Assembly (NCBI GenBank): GCA_039028335.1
Contig: JBCCIF010000030.1
Location: 1 to 33,831 of the forward strand
DNA: 33,831 nt
Direction: 5' to 3'
Origin: JABDKJ01 sp039028335
GTDB taxonomy: Bacteria > Bacteroidota > Bacteroidia > Flavobacteriales_D > JABDKJ01
Positions 25,038 through 32,310 of this stretch are shown one piece after another. Position numbers and translations under genes: made by a program. Under the pieces are notes generated by a model. It saw nothing but the letters and a program-made list of their open reading frames with translations, did no database searches and was not told the DNA's origin. Numbering within the stretch: position 1 is the stretch's first letter; each line of letters begins with the position of its first letter.

Positions 25038-26437
25038 CAAATATGCAGGGCTCTATTGTCAGTAGCCGCCAATGCTGCCTCGCGAAAAGACTCAGTATAG
25101 GTAGGGTGCGCATGACTCATTCTTGCAATATCCTCTGCAGTGGCTTTATATTCCATTGCTACAACAGCTTCTGCTATCATATCTGCAGCTCGCGGACCTA
25201 TCATATGTACTCCAAGGATCTCATCCGTTTCCTTATCTGCCAATACTTTGATCAAGCCATCCGTATCCATACTTGCTCTGGCTCTTCCACTTGCCTTAAA
25301 GGGAAAAGATCCCGTTTTGTATGCAATGCCTTCACTTTTCAATTCTTCTTCAGTCTTCCCTACGGAAGCGACTTCTGGCCAAGTATATACTACACCTGGT
25401 ATTAAGTTGTAGTCCATATGAGGTTTTTGCCCAGCCAACCATTCTGCAACCAAGATGCCTTCTTCTTCTGCTTTGTGCGCTAACATTGCACCTCTAATTA
25501 CATCTCCAATTGCATATACTCCGTTCACATTGGTTTGCAAGTGCTCATCAACATCAATACGTCCCCTTTCGTCCAATTTAACCCCAATATTCTCAAGACC
25601 CAAATTATCCGTATAGGGGCTTCTTCCTACAGATACAAGGCAATAATCACCTTTGATTGAAACCTCTTTGTCGTTCTTATCTTTCGCCTTAATCGCAACC
25701 TGTTTGGCAGTGGCTTTCACTTCAGTTACTCCATGGTTCAGATAGAATTCCATTCCCAATTTTTTCAAGGACTTTTGCAATTCCTTTCCCATGGTTCTGT
25801 CCATCCCAGCAATAATTGAATCCATATATTCAAAGACAGAGACTTTTGAGCCTAATCTCGCATATACTGAACCCAATTCTAGGCCAATTATTCCTCCACC
25901 TATTATGACAAGATGCTTTGGAATTTCCGTTAGTTCTAAAGCCTCAGTTGAAGTAATGACTCTTTTCTTATCAACTTTAATAAAGGGGAGTGTCGAGGGT
26001 TTTGACCCTGTAGCGATAATTACCTTATCCGTTTTAATTTCTTGACTATTTTTTCCGTCTTTTACCGATATAGTAGTGGCGTCAATAAACGAACCATGCC
26101 CATGAAAAACGTCTATTTTATTCTTCTTCATCAAGAATTCCACACCTGTCGTTGTTTGATCCACGACAGCTTGCTTACGCTTTATCATTTGTTTAAAGTT
26201 GATCTTTAAACCCGTAAGTCCAATACCGTGTTCCTTGAATCTTTCTTGCGCATTATGATAATGCTCTGAAGAATCTAAAAGTGCTTTAGAAGGAATACAT
26301 CCAACATTTAAACAGGTTCCGCCTAAAGTGCTGTACCTTTCAACAATAGCCGTTTTCATTCCCAGCTGGGCGCATCGAATAGCAGCAACATATCCTCCTG
26401 GACCGGATCCAATAACTGTAACATCGTACTTGCTCAT
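25037..26437 (-). CDS. lpdA: Dihydrolipoyl dehydrogenase (E3)
   Basis: A flavoenzyme that reoxidises the lipoyl arms of pyruvate and 2-oxoglutarate dehydrogenase, passing electrons to NAD+. It is 466 residues. The FAD fold starts VTVIGSGPGGYVAAI. The redox pair is Cys42/Cys47 in GGTCLNVGCIPSK, and the NAD fold has VIIGGGIIGLELGSVY. NGVYAIGDVI and the C-terminal catalytic HAHPTYTE (His444, Glu449) follow. A TAATTTTG promoter element lies 17 bases before the ATG. It probably serves the PdhA-PdhC complex encoded 11 kb away. ung is translated directly after it. Confidence 0.95.
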   Translation of the reverse strand: MSKYDVTVIGSGPGGYVAAIRCAQLGMKTAIVERYSTLGGTCLNVGCIPSKALLDSSEHYHNAQERFKEHGIGLTGLKINFKQMIKRKQAVVDQTTTGVEFLMKKNKIDVFHGHGSFIDATTISVKDGKNSQEIKTDKVIIATGSKPSTLPFIKVDKKRVITSTEALELTEIPKHLVIIGGGIIGLELGSVYARLGSKVSVFEYMDSIIAGMDRTMGKELQKSLKKLGMEFYLNHGVTEVKATAKQVAIKAKDKNDKEVSIKGDYCLVSVGRSPYTDNLGLENIGVKLDERGRIDVDEHLQTNVNGVYAIGDVIRGAMLAHKAEEEGILVAEWLAGQKPHMDYNLIPGVVYTWPEVASVGKTEEELKSEGIAYKTGSFPFKASGRARASMDTDGLIKVLADKETDEILGVHMIGPRAADMIAEAVVAMEYKATAEDIARMSHAHPTYTESFREAALAATDNRALHI

Positions 26438-26454
26438 AAAGCTAAATTAGAAGG

Positions 26455-26462
26455 CAAAATTA
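26455..26462 (-). promoter_or_regulatory. -7 promoter element for lpdA
   Basis: TAATTTTG on the minus strand, 17 bases before the lpdA ATG. No -33 TTG is visible at the standard spacing. Confidence 0.45.
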
Positions 26463-26490
26463 TAATTTAGAACGGCTTTATCCTTGAATT

Positions 26491-28128
26491 CTATTTTTTT
26501 CTGGGTTTGAAAAATGTCCATAGAATTAACAGAGGAGCGACAAAAAGAAATGGACGAGTCAGGTAATCCCCCCAAGTTGCATAAACGGTCATTCTTTCTT
26601 CTTTTTGAATTTTCCCTGAAATGGCTGTTTTCACACCGAATTCCGTTGCCTGGTGAATCCTTCCTTTTTTGTCAATAAATGCAGAAACACCAGTATTTGC
26701 AGATCGTGCGATTTCTCTTCGATTTTCAATTGCTCTCAAACTGGCGTAATATAAATGCTGCTCATATCCTGGTGCATCTTGCCACCAAGCATCATTGGTA
26801 ATAATACAAAAGGCATCGGCCTTTAGTTTTGTATAATCCGTAACGTAATCTCCAAAAACCGATTCATAACAAATTAAAGGAGCAATTCGAAGAGATTCTC
26901 CCAGCAGCTCTCTATCCTTTTGTTTACCCAAACTTCCACTAGTGCCCCCTAGATCCCAGGCCAAACTTTCTAAAAAGGCCAAGTATTTGGCAAAAGGCAT
27001 TTTTTCTGTTCCTGGAACCAACTTACCTTTATGGTAGAATTCAAAACCATTCTTTGTAAAGTGAATAGCAGAGTTAAATGTGTCGTAAAAAAATCCTTTC
27101 TCCTTGAATTCGCGAGCGGTTAATGTTTCTTTTTTAGCTCCGTATTTTTTTCGAATAGAGGCACCAATGATTAATTCTACGTGAGGATATTGTTCTACAA
27201 AATCACGCAATCGATAATAAGATCGAGAATTTTCAAAATTACTCTCCCATAGACCAATAAGCACAGGCTCACCCGTTCGCATATCAATCCACCCTATTTC
27301 TTGTAATGCGGTTTCCGGAAAAAAAATGAATTTAGTGTCCTCCTCAATAAGAGGCTCCGCCAAAGCAAACATACTATCTAACTGATCTATTGGATCTAAT
27401 TCAAATTTTTCCGTATAGGGATCCACATTTGGTTGCACCAAAATAACCTCTGTCTCTTGCCCTTCATATTCAATTGCGAAAAACATGCAAAGCGAAATCG
27501 TAATGGGCAAGGCCAAAATGGTTGCACCGAGATATGCAAAGCGTTTCTCGTGTGTTTTTAACCAAGCAAATAAAGCGAGATTGACCAACCAAACCCAAAG
27601 TGTACCTCCTTGAACACCAATAAATTCGTACCACTGTATCCAACTTATTCTATTTGAAAACACATTGCCTAAATTCAACCAAGGCCAATTGATATCCCAA
27701 TGGTAATGGATATATTCAAAGCACAACCAGTATATGACTAATCCTATATATCCTTGCTTTCTACCGATGTTCTTTTTGGTTTTATGGAATAACCAAAAAA
27801 TGGACGCCATGAAAAGCGCATTGAGAACATAAGTGACCGCAGACGCTGTGAATTTGGTCATGAAAGGCTCTTCTACATAAAAAATGAAATAGGTGCTACC
27901 TATATTCCAAATAAGAAAAGCCAGAAATGCATATCTAAACACTCCTCCTTTCCGAGATTTGCTAAAGTCGTCTTCCAACAAAAGCAAGGGAATAAAGGCC
28001 AGAAAAATCAAGGGTGTAATGCTTCCCGTAGCTGGCCAGGAGATTGCCAGCAGCAGGCCAGACAGGACCGCTCTAAAAAGTGGATGACATGATAATTTTT
28101 GCATTACGTCTGCAAGGTAGGAATGCAT
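26491..28128 (-). CDS. lnt: Apolipoprotein N-acyltransferase
   Basis: An inner-membrane enzyme that adds the third acyl chain to lipoproteins before they leave for the outer membrane. It is 545 residues. The N-terminal half has several membrane helices. The nitrilase-like domain (about 225-500) has the catalytic triad: Glu272 in FFPETALQE, Lys367 in YHKGKLVPGTEKMPF and Cys420 in LICYESVFGDY. NDAWWQDAPGYEQH and RSANTGVSAFID also fit. A last membrane helix and a Lys/Arg-rich tail (FKPRKK) follow. GldJ in this window is a likely substrate. It is divergent from the Nfu gene. Confidence 0.94.
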   Translation of the reverse strand: MHSYLADVMQKLSCHPLFRAVLSGLLLAISWPATGSITPLIFLAFIPLLLLEDDFSKSRKGGVFRYAFLAFLIWNIGSTYFIFYVEEPFMTKFTASAVTYVLNALFMASIFWLFHKTKKNIGRKQGYIGLVIYWLCFEYIHYHWDINWPWLNLGNVFSNRISWIQWYEFIGVQGGTLWVWLVNLALFAWLKTHEKRFAYLGATILALPITISLCMFFAIEYEGQETEVILVQPNVDPYTEKFELDPIDQLDSMFALAEPLIEEDTKFIFFPETALQEIGWIDMRTGEPVLIGLWESNFENSRSYYRLRDFVEQYPHVELIIGASIRKKYGAKKETLTAREFKEKGFFYDTFNSAIHFTKNGFEFYHKGKLVPGTEKMPFAKYLAFLESLAWDLGGTSGSLGKQKDRELLGESLRIAPLICYESVFGDYVTDYTKLKADAFCIITNDAWWQDAPGYEQHLYYASLRAIENRREIARSANTGVSAFIDKKGRIHQATEFGVKTAISGKIQKEERMTVYATWGDYLTRPFLFVAPLLILWTFFKPRKK

Positions 28129-28160
28129 TCGATTTGAAAAAAATTAAATTGTATTTCGAA

Positions 28161-28168
28161 CAAAATTA
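28161..28168 (-). promoter_or_regulatory. -7 promoter element for lnt
   Basis: TAATTTTG on the minus strand, 32 bases before the lnt ATG. It lies back to back with the Nfu element at 28182-28189, 13 bases apart, so the two promoters may compete for RNA polymerase. Confidence 0.4.
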
Positions 28169-28181
28169 ACCTAGGCAAGCT

Positions 28182-28189
28182 TAACTTTG
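28182..28189 (+). promoter_or_regulatory. -7 promoter element touching the Nfu start codon
   Basis: TAACTTTG matches TAnnTTTG and is followed by only four bases before the ATG at 28194. A transcript started from it would be leaderless or nearly so. No -33 TTG at standard spacing. Confidence 0.45.
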
Positions 28190-28193
28190 CGCT

Positions 28194-28793
28194 ATGAGCG
28201 AGATATATCCCACTTACGTTTATTCAGAAATGACCCCAAATCCGGCTACTATGAAATTTGTAGCGGACAGACATTTAGTTGATGAAGGTACCATCGTTGA
28301 TTATCTTGAGCCGAAAGAAGCAAAAGGATCTTCACGTCTTGCCGAAGAACTATTCAATTTTCCATTTGTCAAAGGTGTTTTTATCATGAACAATTTTGTG
28401 ACTGTAACCAAAACCGATGGAATTGATTGGGAAATGGTAAAACATGAATTAAGGGAGTTTATTCAACGGCATTTGATGGAAAACAAAGTTGTCGTTCAAC
28501 ATATCCCGGAGCCAAAACCCGTCCAAAAGAGCAATTCCGCAATCGAGAATTTGACACCATCTGAATACGATGAACAAATCAAGCAACTTTTAGACGAGTT
28601 TGTTAAGCCTGCAGTTGAAGGCGATGGTGGGGCCATAGATTTCAAATCATTCAATCAAGGAGTTGTAACCGTGAGCCTTCGTGGCGCTTGCAGTGGATGT
28701 CCTTCTTCTTCTGTGACTCTTAAAAGTGGAATCGAAAATTTATTAAAATCCAAAATTTCGGCTGTTAAGGAGGTCATTGCAGAAGAATTATAA
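28194..28793 (+). CDS. nfu: Nfu-type iron-sulfur cluster scaffold
   Basis: Carries and delivers Fe-S clusters to apoproteins. It is 199 residues in two domains. An N-terminal Nfu_N domain (about 8-95) starts with TPNPATMKF. A linker with PEPKPVQKS follows, then a C-terminal NifU-type domain (about 125-199) with the cluster-binding CSGC (Cys166, Cys169) in RGACSGCPSSSVTLK. It stands alone, about 3.9 kb from sufE, with which it should share a pathway. Two-domain Nfu proteins of this kind are common in Bacteroidota. A hairpin follows the stop codon. Confidence 0.92.
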   Translation: MSEIYPTYVYSEMTPNPATMKFVADRHLVDEGTIVDYLEPKEAKGSSRLAEELFNFPFVKGVFIMNNFVTVTKTDGIDWEMVKHELREFIQRHLMENKVVVQHIPEPKPVQKSNSAIENLTPSEYDEQIKQLLDEFVKPAVEGDGGAIDFKSFNQGVVTVSLRGACSGCPSSSVTLKSGIENLLKSKISAVKEVIAEEL

Positions 28794-28806
28794 AATATAA
28801 TCACTG

Positions 28807-28833
28807 AATTAAGGATTGTTTTAATCCTTAATT
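28807..28833 (+). terminator. AT-rich hairpin downstream of the Nfu gene
   Basis: A perfect eleven-base stem, AATTAAGGATT with AATCCTTAATT, around a GTTTT loop. It starts 13 bases after the stop codon. A run of six T residues comes only eight bases after the stem, so it may be a weak terminator or an mRNA 3'-end stabiliser rather than a classical terminator. Confidence 0.55.
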
Positions 28834-28919
28834 GCTACTATTTTTTCAGTAATTGTATTTCATTTTGTGGAAAAAGAGGGCACTCTGCATCTCTGTAAGA
28901 GAACGTTAAATATTTCACA

Positions 28920-29648
28920 ATGAAAAAGCAATTATTAATTCTGGCAGTCCTGTTATGTGCGGGCAGCTTTTGGGCACAAAATCCTGGATCCATAATAGGA
29001 AAGGTACTTAACAGTGAAGATCAAATTTCTCTTCCGGGTGCTTCCGTCTATATTGAACTAGGTGGAGAAAAAATGGGAACCTTTACTGATGTTGAGGGCA
29101 GATTTACAATCAAACCTGTTCCACCTGGTGTATACACGTTATTCATTTCTTATACTGGATATCATCCATTTGTCTTGGGGGAAGTTCGCGTAGATCCAGA
29201 TCGTATTTCATTTGCCGAAGACATTCAAATGGTTCCAAAGGCGATCGAAATAATAGGAACTACCATCTACGGAGATAACCCAGATCGTATGTTTAAGAAA
29301 GATGAGCCTCAAAAAATGACGATGCTGCAAAAAGAAATTCGTTTGCGGGCAGATGGCAAAAATTTGAAGAGTCTAGTTGCAAATCTTGGTGATGGTGTTT
29401 CAACCAATGCAGATGGCTCTGAAATCTACTTTCGTGGATCACGTGCTATGGCCTTTAACTATTACATCGATGGGGTAAAAATGGATGCAGATTCCCGTAT
29501 AAATATTCCGAGTAGATCCATTAGCTCAATGTCCGTCTATGCAGGAGGTATTCCAGCCAAATACGGTGATGTTACCGGAGGTGTCATAATTATCGAAACA
29601 CTCACCTATGGTGAATTATATCGCCAATGGAAAGCTAGAAATATGTAA
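28920..29648 (+). CDS. Barrel-less TonB-plug protein with carboxypeptidase-regulatory-like domain
   Basis: A 242-residue exported protein with the front end of a TonB-dependent receptor but no beta-barrel. A signal peptide (MKKQLLILAVLLCAG, ending FWAQ) leads to a carboxypeptidase D regulatory-like domain (about 22-110: SIIGKVLNSEDQISLPGASV, FTDVEGRFTIKPVPPGVY, ISYTGY). A plug-like domain follows (about 140-235: SLVANLGDGVSTNADGSEIY, FRGSRAMAFNYYIDGV, GGIPAKYGDVTGGVI). The stop follows cleanly, and the next frame is a sigma factor, so this is a designed short protein and not a broken receptor. It is the first gene of a unit with a sigma and an anti-sigma-like gene. It may act as a periplasmic or outer-membrane sensor; that is inference. 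Confidence 0.8.
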   Translation: MKKQLLILAVLLCAGSFWAQNPGSIIGKVLNSEDQISLPGASVYIELGGEKMGTFTDVEGRFTIKPVPPGVYTLFISYTGYHPFVLGEVRVDPDRISFAEDIQMVPKAIEIIGTTIYGDNPDRMFKKDEPQKMTMLQKEIRLRADGKNLKSLVANLGDGVSTNADGSEIYFRGSRAMAFNYYIDGVKMDADSRINIPSRSISSMSVYAGGIPAKYGDVTGGVIIIETLTYGELYRQWKARNM

Positions 29649-29672
29649 ATTGAATTCTAATCAGCTGCGCAT

Positions 29673-30263
29673 TTGCTCTTTGGAAAAAGAAACATAAAGA
29701 ATTTATCAGATGATCAATTACTAAAGGAATTTTATCGCACAGAGAAACAGCTTTATTTGGCAGAACTCTATCAGCGTTATCTTCCTTTGGTCATTGGTAC
29801 GTGCATGAAGTACTTGAAAAATCAAGTTGCTGCACAAGATGCGTCAATGGACATTTATGAACATTGCTTAAAGAAAATACCAGGGAAAGCAATTGAACAT
29901 TTCAAGTCTTGGCTATATGTGGTTACAAAAAATCACTGCCTCATGCATTTGCGGAAAAATAAGAATGTTCATTTCAGTGATGTAGAATCTCTCGAGCATC
30001 ATTTAACGGCAAGCAATGGATATGATTTTGTCAAAGAAGATCAGCTGCAAAAAATGTCGGCCGCAATGGTTGAATTGAAGCCCGAACAGCAGCAATGTAT
30101 AGCGCTCTTTTATCTCAAAAACAAGTGCTATCAAGAAATTGCGGATGAGTTAAACATGAATCTTAAGCAAGTAAAGAGCCATATTCAAAACGGAAAACGA
30201 AACTTAAAAAACATCTTATCAAAAGACGAAGCATTCAATGATAAGATTGCAGAAGAGAAATGA
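29673..30263 (+). CDS. ECF-type RNA polymerase sigma factor, TTG start
   Basis: A 196-residue sigma-70 family factor with regions 2 and 4 only. Region 2 is at about 20-95 (LYQRYLPLVIGTCMKYLKN, ASMDIYEHCLKKI, HFKSWLYVVTKNHCLMHLRK). Region 4 is at about 130-185 (LKPEQQQCIALFYLKNKCYQEIADEL, VKSHIQNGKRNLKNIL), with a helix-turn-helix. There is no in-frame ATG near the front: an in-frame TAA at 29658 limits the start, and TTG 29673 is the only usual start codon before the conserved sequence. The gap from the plug gene is 24 bases, and the next gene overlaps by four (ATGA). Its targets are not visible here. Confidence 0.88.
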   Translation: MLFGKRNIKNLSDDQLLKEFYRTEKQLYLAELYQRYLPLVIGTCMKYLKNQVAAQDASMDIYEHCLKKIPGKAIEHFKSWLYVVTKNHCLMHLRKNKNVHFSDVESLEHHLTASNGYDFVKEDQLQKMSAAMVELKPEQQQCIALFYLKNKCYQEIADELNMNLKQVKSHIQNGKRNLKNILSKDEAFNDKIAEEK

Positions 30264-31336
30264 ATGATTTGATTGAAAAATATGCTCGTGGGGAATTGAG
30301 TGGTGCCGAAAAAAACGCGCTGGAAAAGGAAGCTTTAAATGATCCTTTCTTGGCTGACGCTTTAGAAGGCTTTGAAATGGAAGGTGCACAATCCGCTCTA
30401 GATGCAAGTAAAGAAGCTTTAGTTAATTCGAGCACAGTGTCAATTGCCTGGGGAAAAATTATTTTGGGTACAGCTGTTACGGCTGCCATAATTTTTGGAG
30501 TGACAACTCTTATCGATGATACTGAGGAACCGCTTATAATTGAAGAAATACCTGATGCAGGCCCTTCAGAAAACTTATCTAGTGATTTGATCATTGAAAG
30601 TATTACTCGTGAAGATTTTCAAGAAGAAGAGATCATTCCTAAACAGGAAGAGCGCATCATCCTTATAGAAGAGCAACCAAATGTTGAAGAGAAGTATGAG
30701 TTTGAAGAAGAAGAATTAGTTGCTATTCCTTTCGAAGAATTAGAGCCCATTGCTACTATTGAATCGGGTTCAGATGCGATAAAAAGTGACGCAGAAAAGC
30801 CAAGGAAACTCATTCGCGCGTCCAATATGGATTTGGACTATTTCTACCATTTAAAGGTAGTCGATTATAGCGGGATTTATAGAAAATCTATTCGCGTTAA
30901 TAAAACTCTAGACCACGGTACACCAGCCTATATAGAAGGTCAAAATACAGATAACGGAGTGCGCATCGAATTCGATGAAAGTCAATGGGTTGAATACATG
31001 GATTTTCTTGAACCAACTATGAAACATGTATCAAGGGGGCGTAATAAGCTGGCTTTGAAAAATTTCGAAATTATATTCGATAATTTTCCAGAAGATGCAA
31101 ATGCTGAATTTTATTCGGGATTATGCAATTTTTATCTTGAACGCTATGATAGAGCCATTGAGCTATTTGATGCGGTTAAAGAAAACAAGATCAATACCTT
31201 TGACGAAGAAGCAGATTGGCATCGTCTCTTGGCCTATAAATCAACTGGCCAAAAAGCCTTATTCGGAATGTTAAAAAAGGAAATTACTGAACTAGGTGGA
31301 TTCTATGCAGAAAGAGCTGAGGGATTGGAGTTTTGA
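30260..31336 (+). CDS. Anti-sigma-like single-pass membrane protein with TPR-like domain
   Basis: A 358-residue protein read together with the sigma factor (ATGA overlap). The cytoplasmic N-terminus (MNDLIEKYARGELSGAEKNA, then NDPFLADALEGFE) resembles the short N-terminal segment of Bacteroidota anti-sigma and TPR membrane proteins. It lacks the HxxxCxxC zinc motif. One membrane helix lies at about 63-84 (WGKIILGTAVTAAIIFGVTT). The periplasmic part begins with a very acidic linker (about 87-170, many E, I and P). A segment with MDLDYFYHLKVVDYSGIYRK and a C-terminal TPR-like helical domain (about 255-350: FYSGLCNFYLERYDRAIELF) follow. A role in holding the sigma factor at the membrane is inferred from position and topology. 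Confidence 0.75.
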   Translation: MNDLIEKYARGELSGAEKNALEKEALNDPFLADALEGFEMEGAQSALDASKEALVNSSTVSIAWGKIILGTAVTAAIIFGVTTLIDDTEEPLIIEEIPDAGPSENLSSDLIIESITREDFQEEEIIPKQEERIILIEEQPNVEEKYEFEEEELVAIPFEELEPIATIESGSDAIKSDAEKPRKLIRASNMDLDYFYHLKVVDYSGIYRKSIRVNKTLDHGTPAYIEGQNTDNGVRIEFDESQWVEYMDFLEPTMKHVSRGRNKLALKNFEIIFDNFPEDANAEFYSGLCNFYLERYDRAIELFDAVKENKINTFDEEADWHRLLAYKSTGQKALFGMLKKEITELGGFYAERAEGLEF

Positions 31337-31420
31337 GTCTTGGGTCTTGGGTCTTGGGTCTTGGGTCTTGGGTCTTGGGTCTTGGGTCTTGGGTCTTGGG
31401 TCTTGGGTCTTGGGTCTTGG
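31337..31420. repeat. Twelve perfect tandem copies of GTCTTGG
   Basis: An array of 84 bases made of exactly twelve identical heptamers, starting at the base after the TGA of the anti-sigma-like gene. The two heptamers before it, reaching into the last codons, look like decayed copies (TTTGAGT, TTGGAGT). The plus strand has a GGG every seven bases with TCTT loops, so DNA or RNA could form G-quadruplexes. It lies in the space before a convergent gene. Confidence 0.97.
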
Positions 31421-31469
31421 GTAAGGAAGTTAAAAAAATTCCCCTTAGGATAAACTTAAGTTGAGCCGT
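31421..31469. other. Short intergenic tail between the heptamer array and the DUF2480 gene
   Basis: These 49 AT-rich bases separate the array from the convergent DUF2480 stop. A weak GGAA/TTCC pairing around an A-rich loop and an ACTTAAGT palindrome are present. I see no convincing terminator for either side, so the array itself may affect where the sigma transcript ends. Confidence 0.4.
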
Positions 31470-31979
31470 TTACTTTCTGGGCTTCTTATAGACGGGAACA
31501 GTAGAACAAGGTTCACCAAACATAAGTGATTTGACCACAGGTTTCAATTTCTCCGCCAATTGAAAATAGGCCGAACGCGGAACAAAATGGTCACTACAAC
31601 CCTTTAGAATTATCCGTTCATCTTGATATTGCTTCGCATCAAACTGCTCAATCTCAATTTGAAATATTTCCTCTTCCAATTTTTCTTCTGGTCCTACACT
31701 TACATGTTTTGCTATACCCTCTAAAGAAACCGCCATCAACATATAAGCCCAATTGGGAATAATGGCGTCAACTGAACAATCAATCGCCACAAATTTTTCC
31801 TCGTATTGCAACCAATCGTGCTCCTTGACGAATGCTCTGAAGTCTTTTTCACGCAGAGCCATGCCCTGCCATAGGACTTCTTTCATATCAAAAACTATTC
31901 TTTCTCCTTTCGGACGAAAATCTTTCATATCAAGATTAATGAGTCCCGATTGAGCAACTTTATTTACAATTTCATCCAT
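31470..31979 (-). CDS. DUF2480 family protein
   Basis: A 169-residue soluble protein of unknown function, recognised as the Bacteroidota DUF2480 family. It begins MDEIVNKVAQSGLINLDMKD, with FRPKGERIVFDMKEVLWQGM, AIDCSVDAIIPNWAYMLM, ILKGCSDHFVPRSAY and LMFGEPCSTVPVYKKPRK. The family is commonly encoded beside suf genes, as here. Cys residues in AIDCS, KGCSD and GEPCS are possible metal or cluster ligands, but this is untested. Its ATG overlaps the stop of the DUF59 gene by one base (TAATG), so it is the third gene of a translationally linked trio. Confidence 0.88.
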   Translation of the reverse strand: MDEIVNKVAQSGLINLDMKDFRPKGERIVFDMKEVLWQGMALREKDFRAFVKEHDWLQYEEKFVAIDCSVDAIIPNWAYMLMAVSLEGIAKHVSVGPEEKLEEEIFQIEIEQFDAKQYQDERIILKGCSDHFVPRSAYFQLAEKLKPVVKSLMFGEPCSTVPVYKKPRK

Positions 31980-32293
31980 TATAATAATCCCAATTCATAC
32001 TTCGCTTCTTCGGTCATCATTTCTTGATCCCAAGGTGGATCAAATACTATTTCAACCTTGCAATCATCTACTTCTTCTAAAAAGCGAATTTTGTTTTCAA
32101 CTTCCAAAGGCAACGTTTCAGCAACAGGACAATTGGGGGAAGTCAATGTCATTTCCACATTCACCATTTTCCCTTTGACTTTAACAAAGTATATAAGACC
32201 CAAGTCATATATATTGACCGGAATTTCAGGGTCAAAAATGGTCTTCAATACTTCTATTGATTTCTCTTCTATCTCCTTCTCTGCTTTGTTCAT
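31979..32293 (-). CDS. DUF59 / MIP18-type Fe-S assembly protein (SufT-like)
   Basis: A 104-residue protein of the DUF59 (MIP18, PaaD-like) family, linked to Fe-S cluster maturation. The family core is complete: EVLKTIFDPEIPVNIYDLGL, MTLTSPNCPVAETLPLEVE with the conserved Cys, and the end VEIVFDPPWDQEMMTEEAK. It lies 17 bases after sufE and overlaps the DUF2480 gene by one base. Confidence 0.92.
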   Translation of the reverse strand: MNKAEKEIEEKSIEVLKTIFDPEIPVNIYDLGLIYFVKVKGKMVNVEMTLTSPNCPVAETLPLEVENKIRFLEEVDDCKVEIVFDPPWDQEMMTEEAKYELGLL

Positions 32294-32310
32294 TGGCTCA
32301 AAAATAAGGA

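Noticed and set aside
28920..29648. The plug protein as a frameshifted TonB-dependent receptor
   Set aside because: No barrel sequence follows in any frame; a sigma factor gene begins 24 bases later.
31337..31420. Heptamer array as a CRISPR
   Set aside because: Units are seven bases and contiguous with no spacers, and no cas genes are near.
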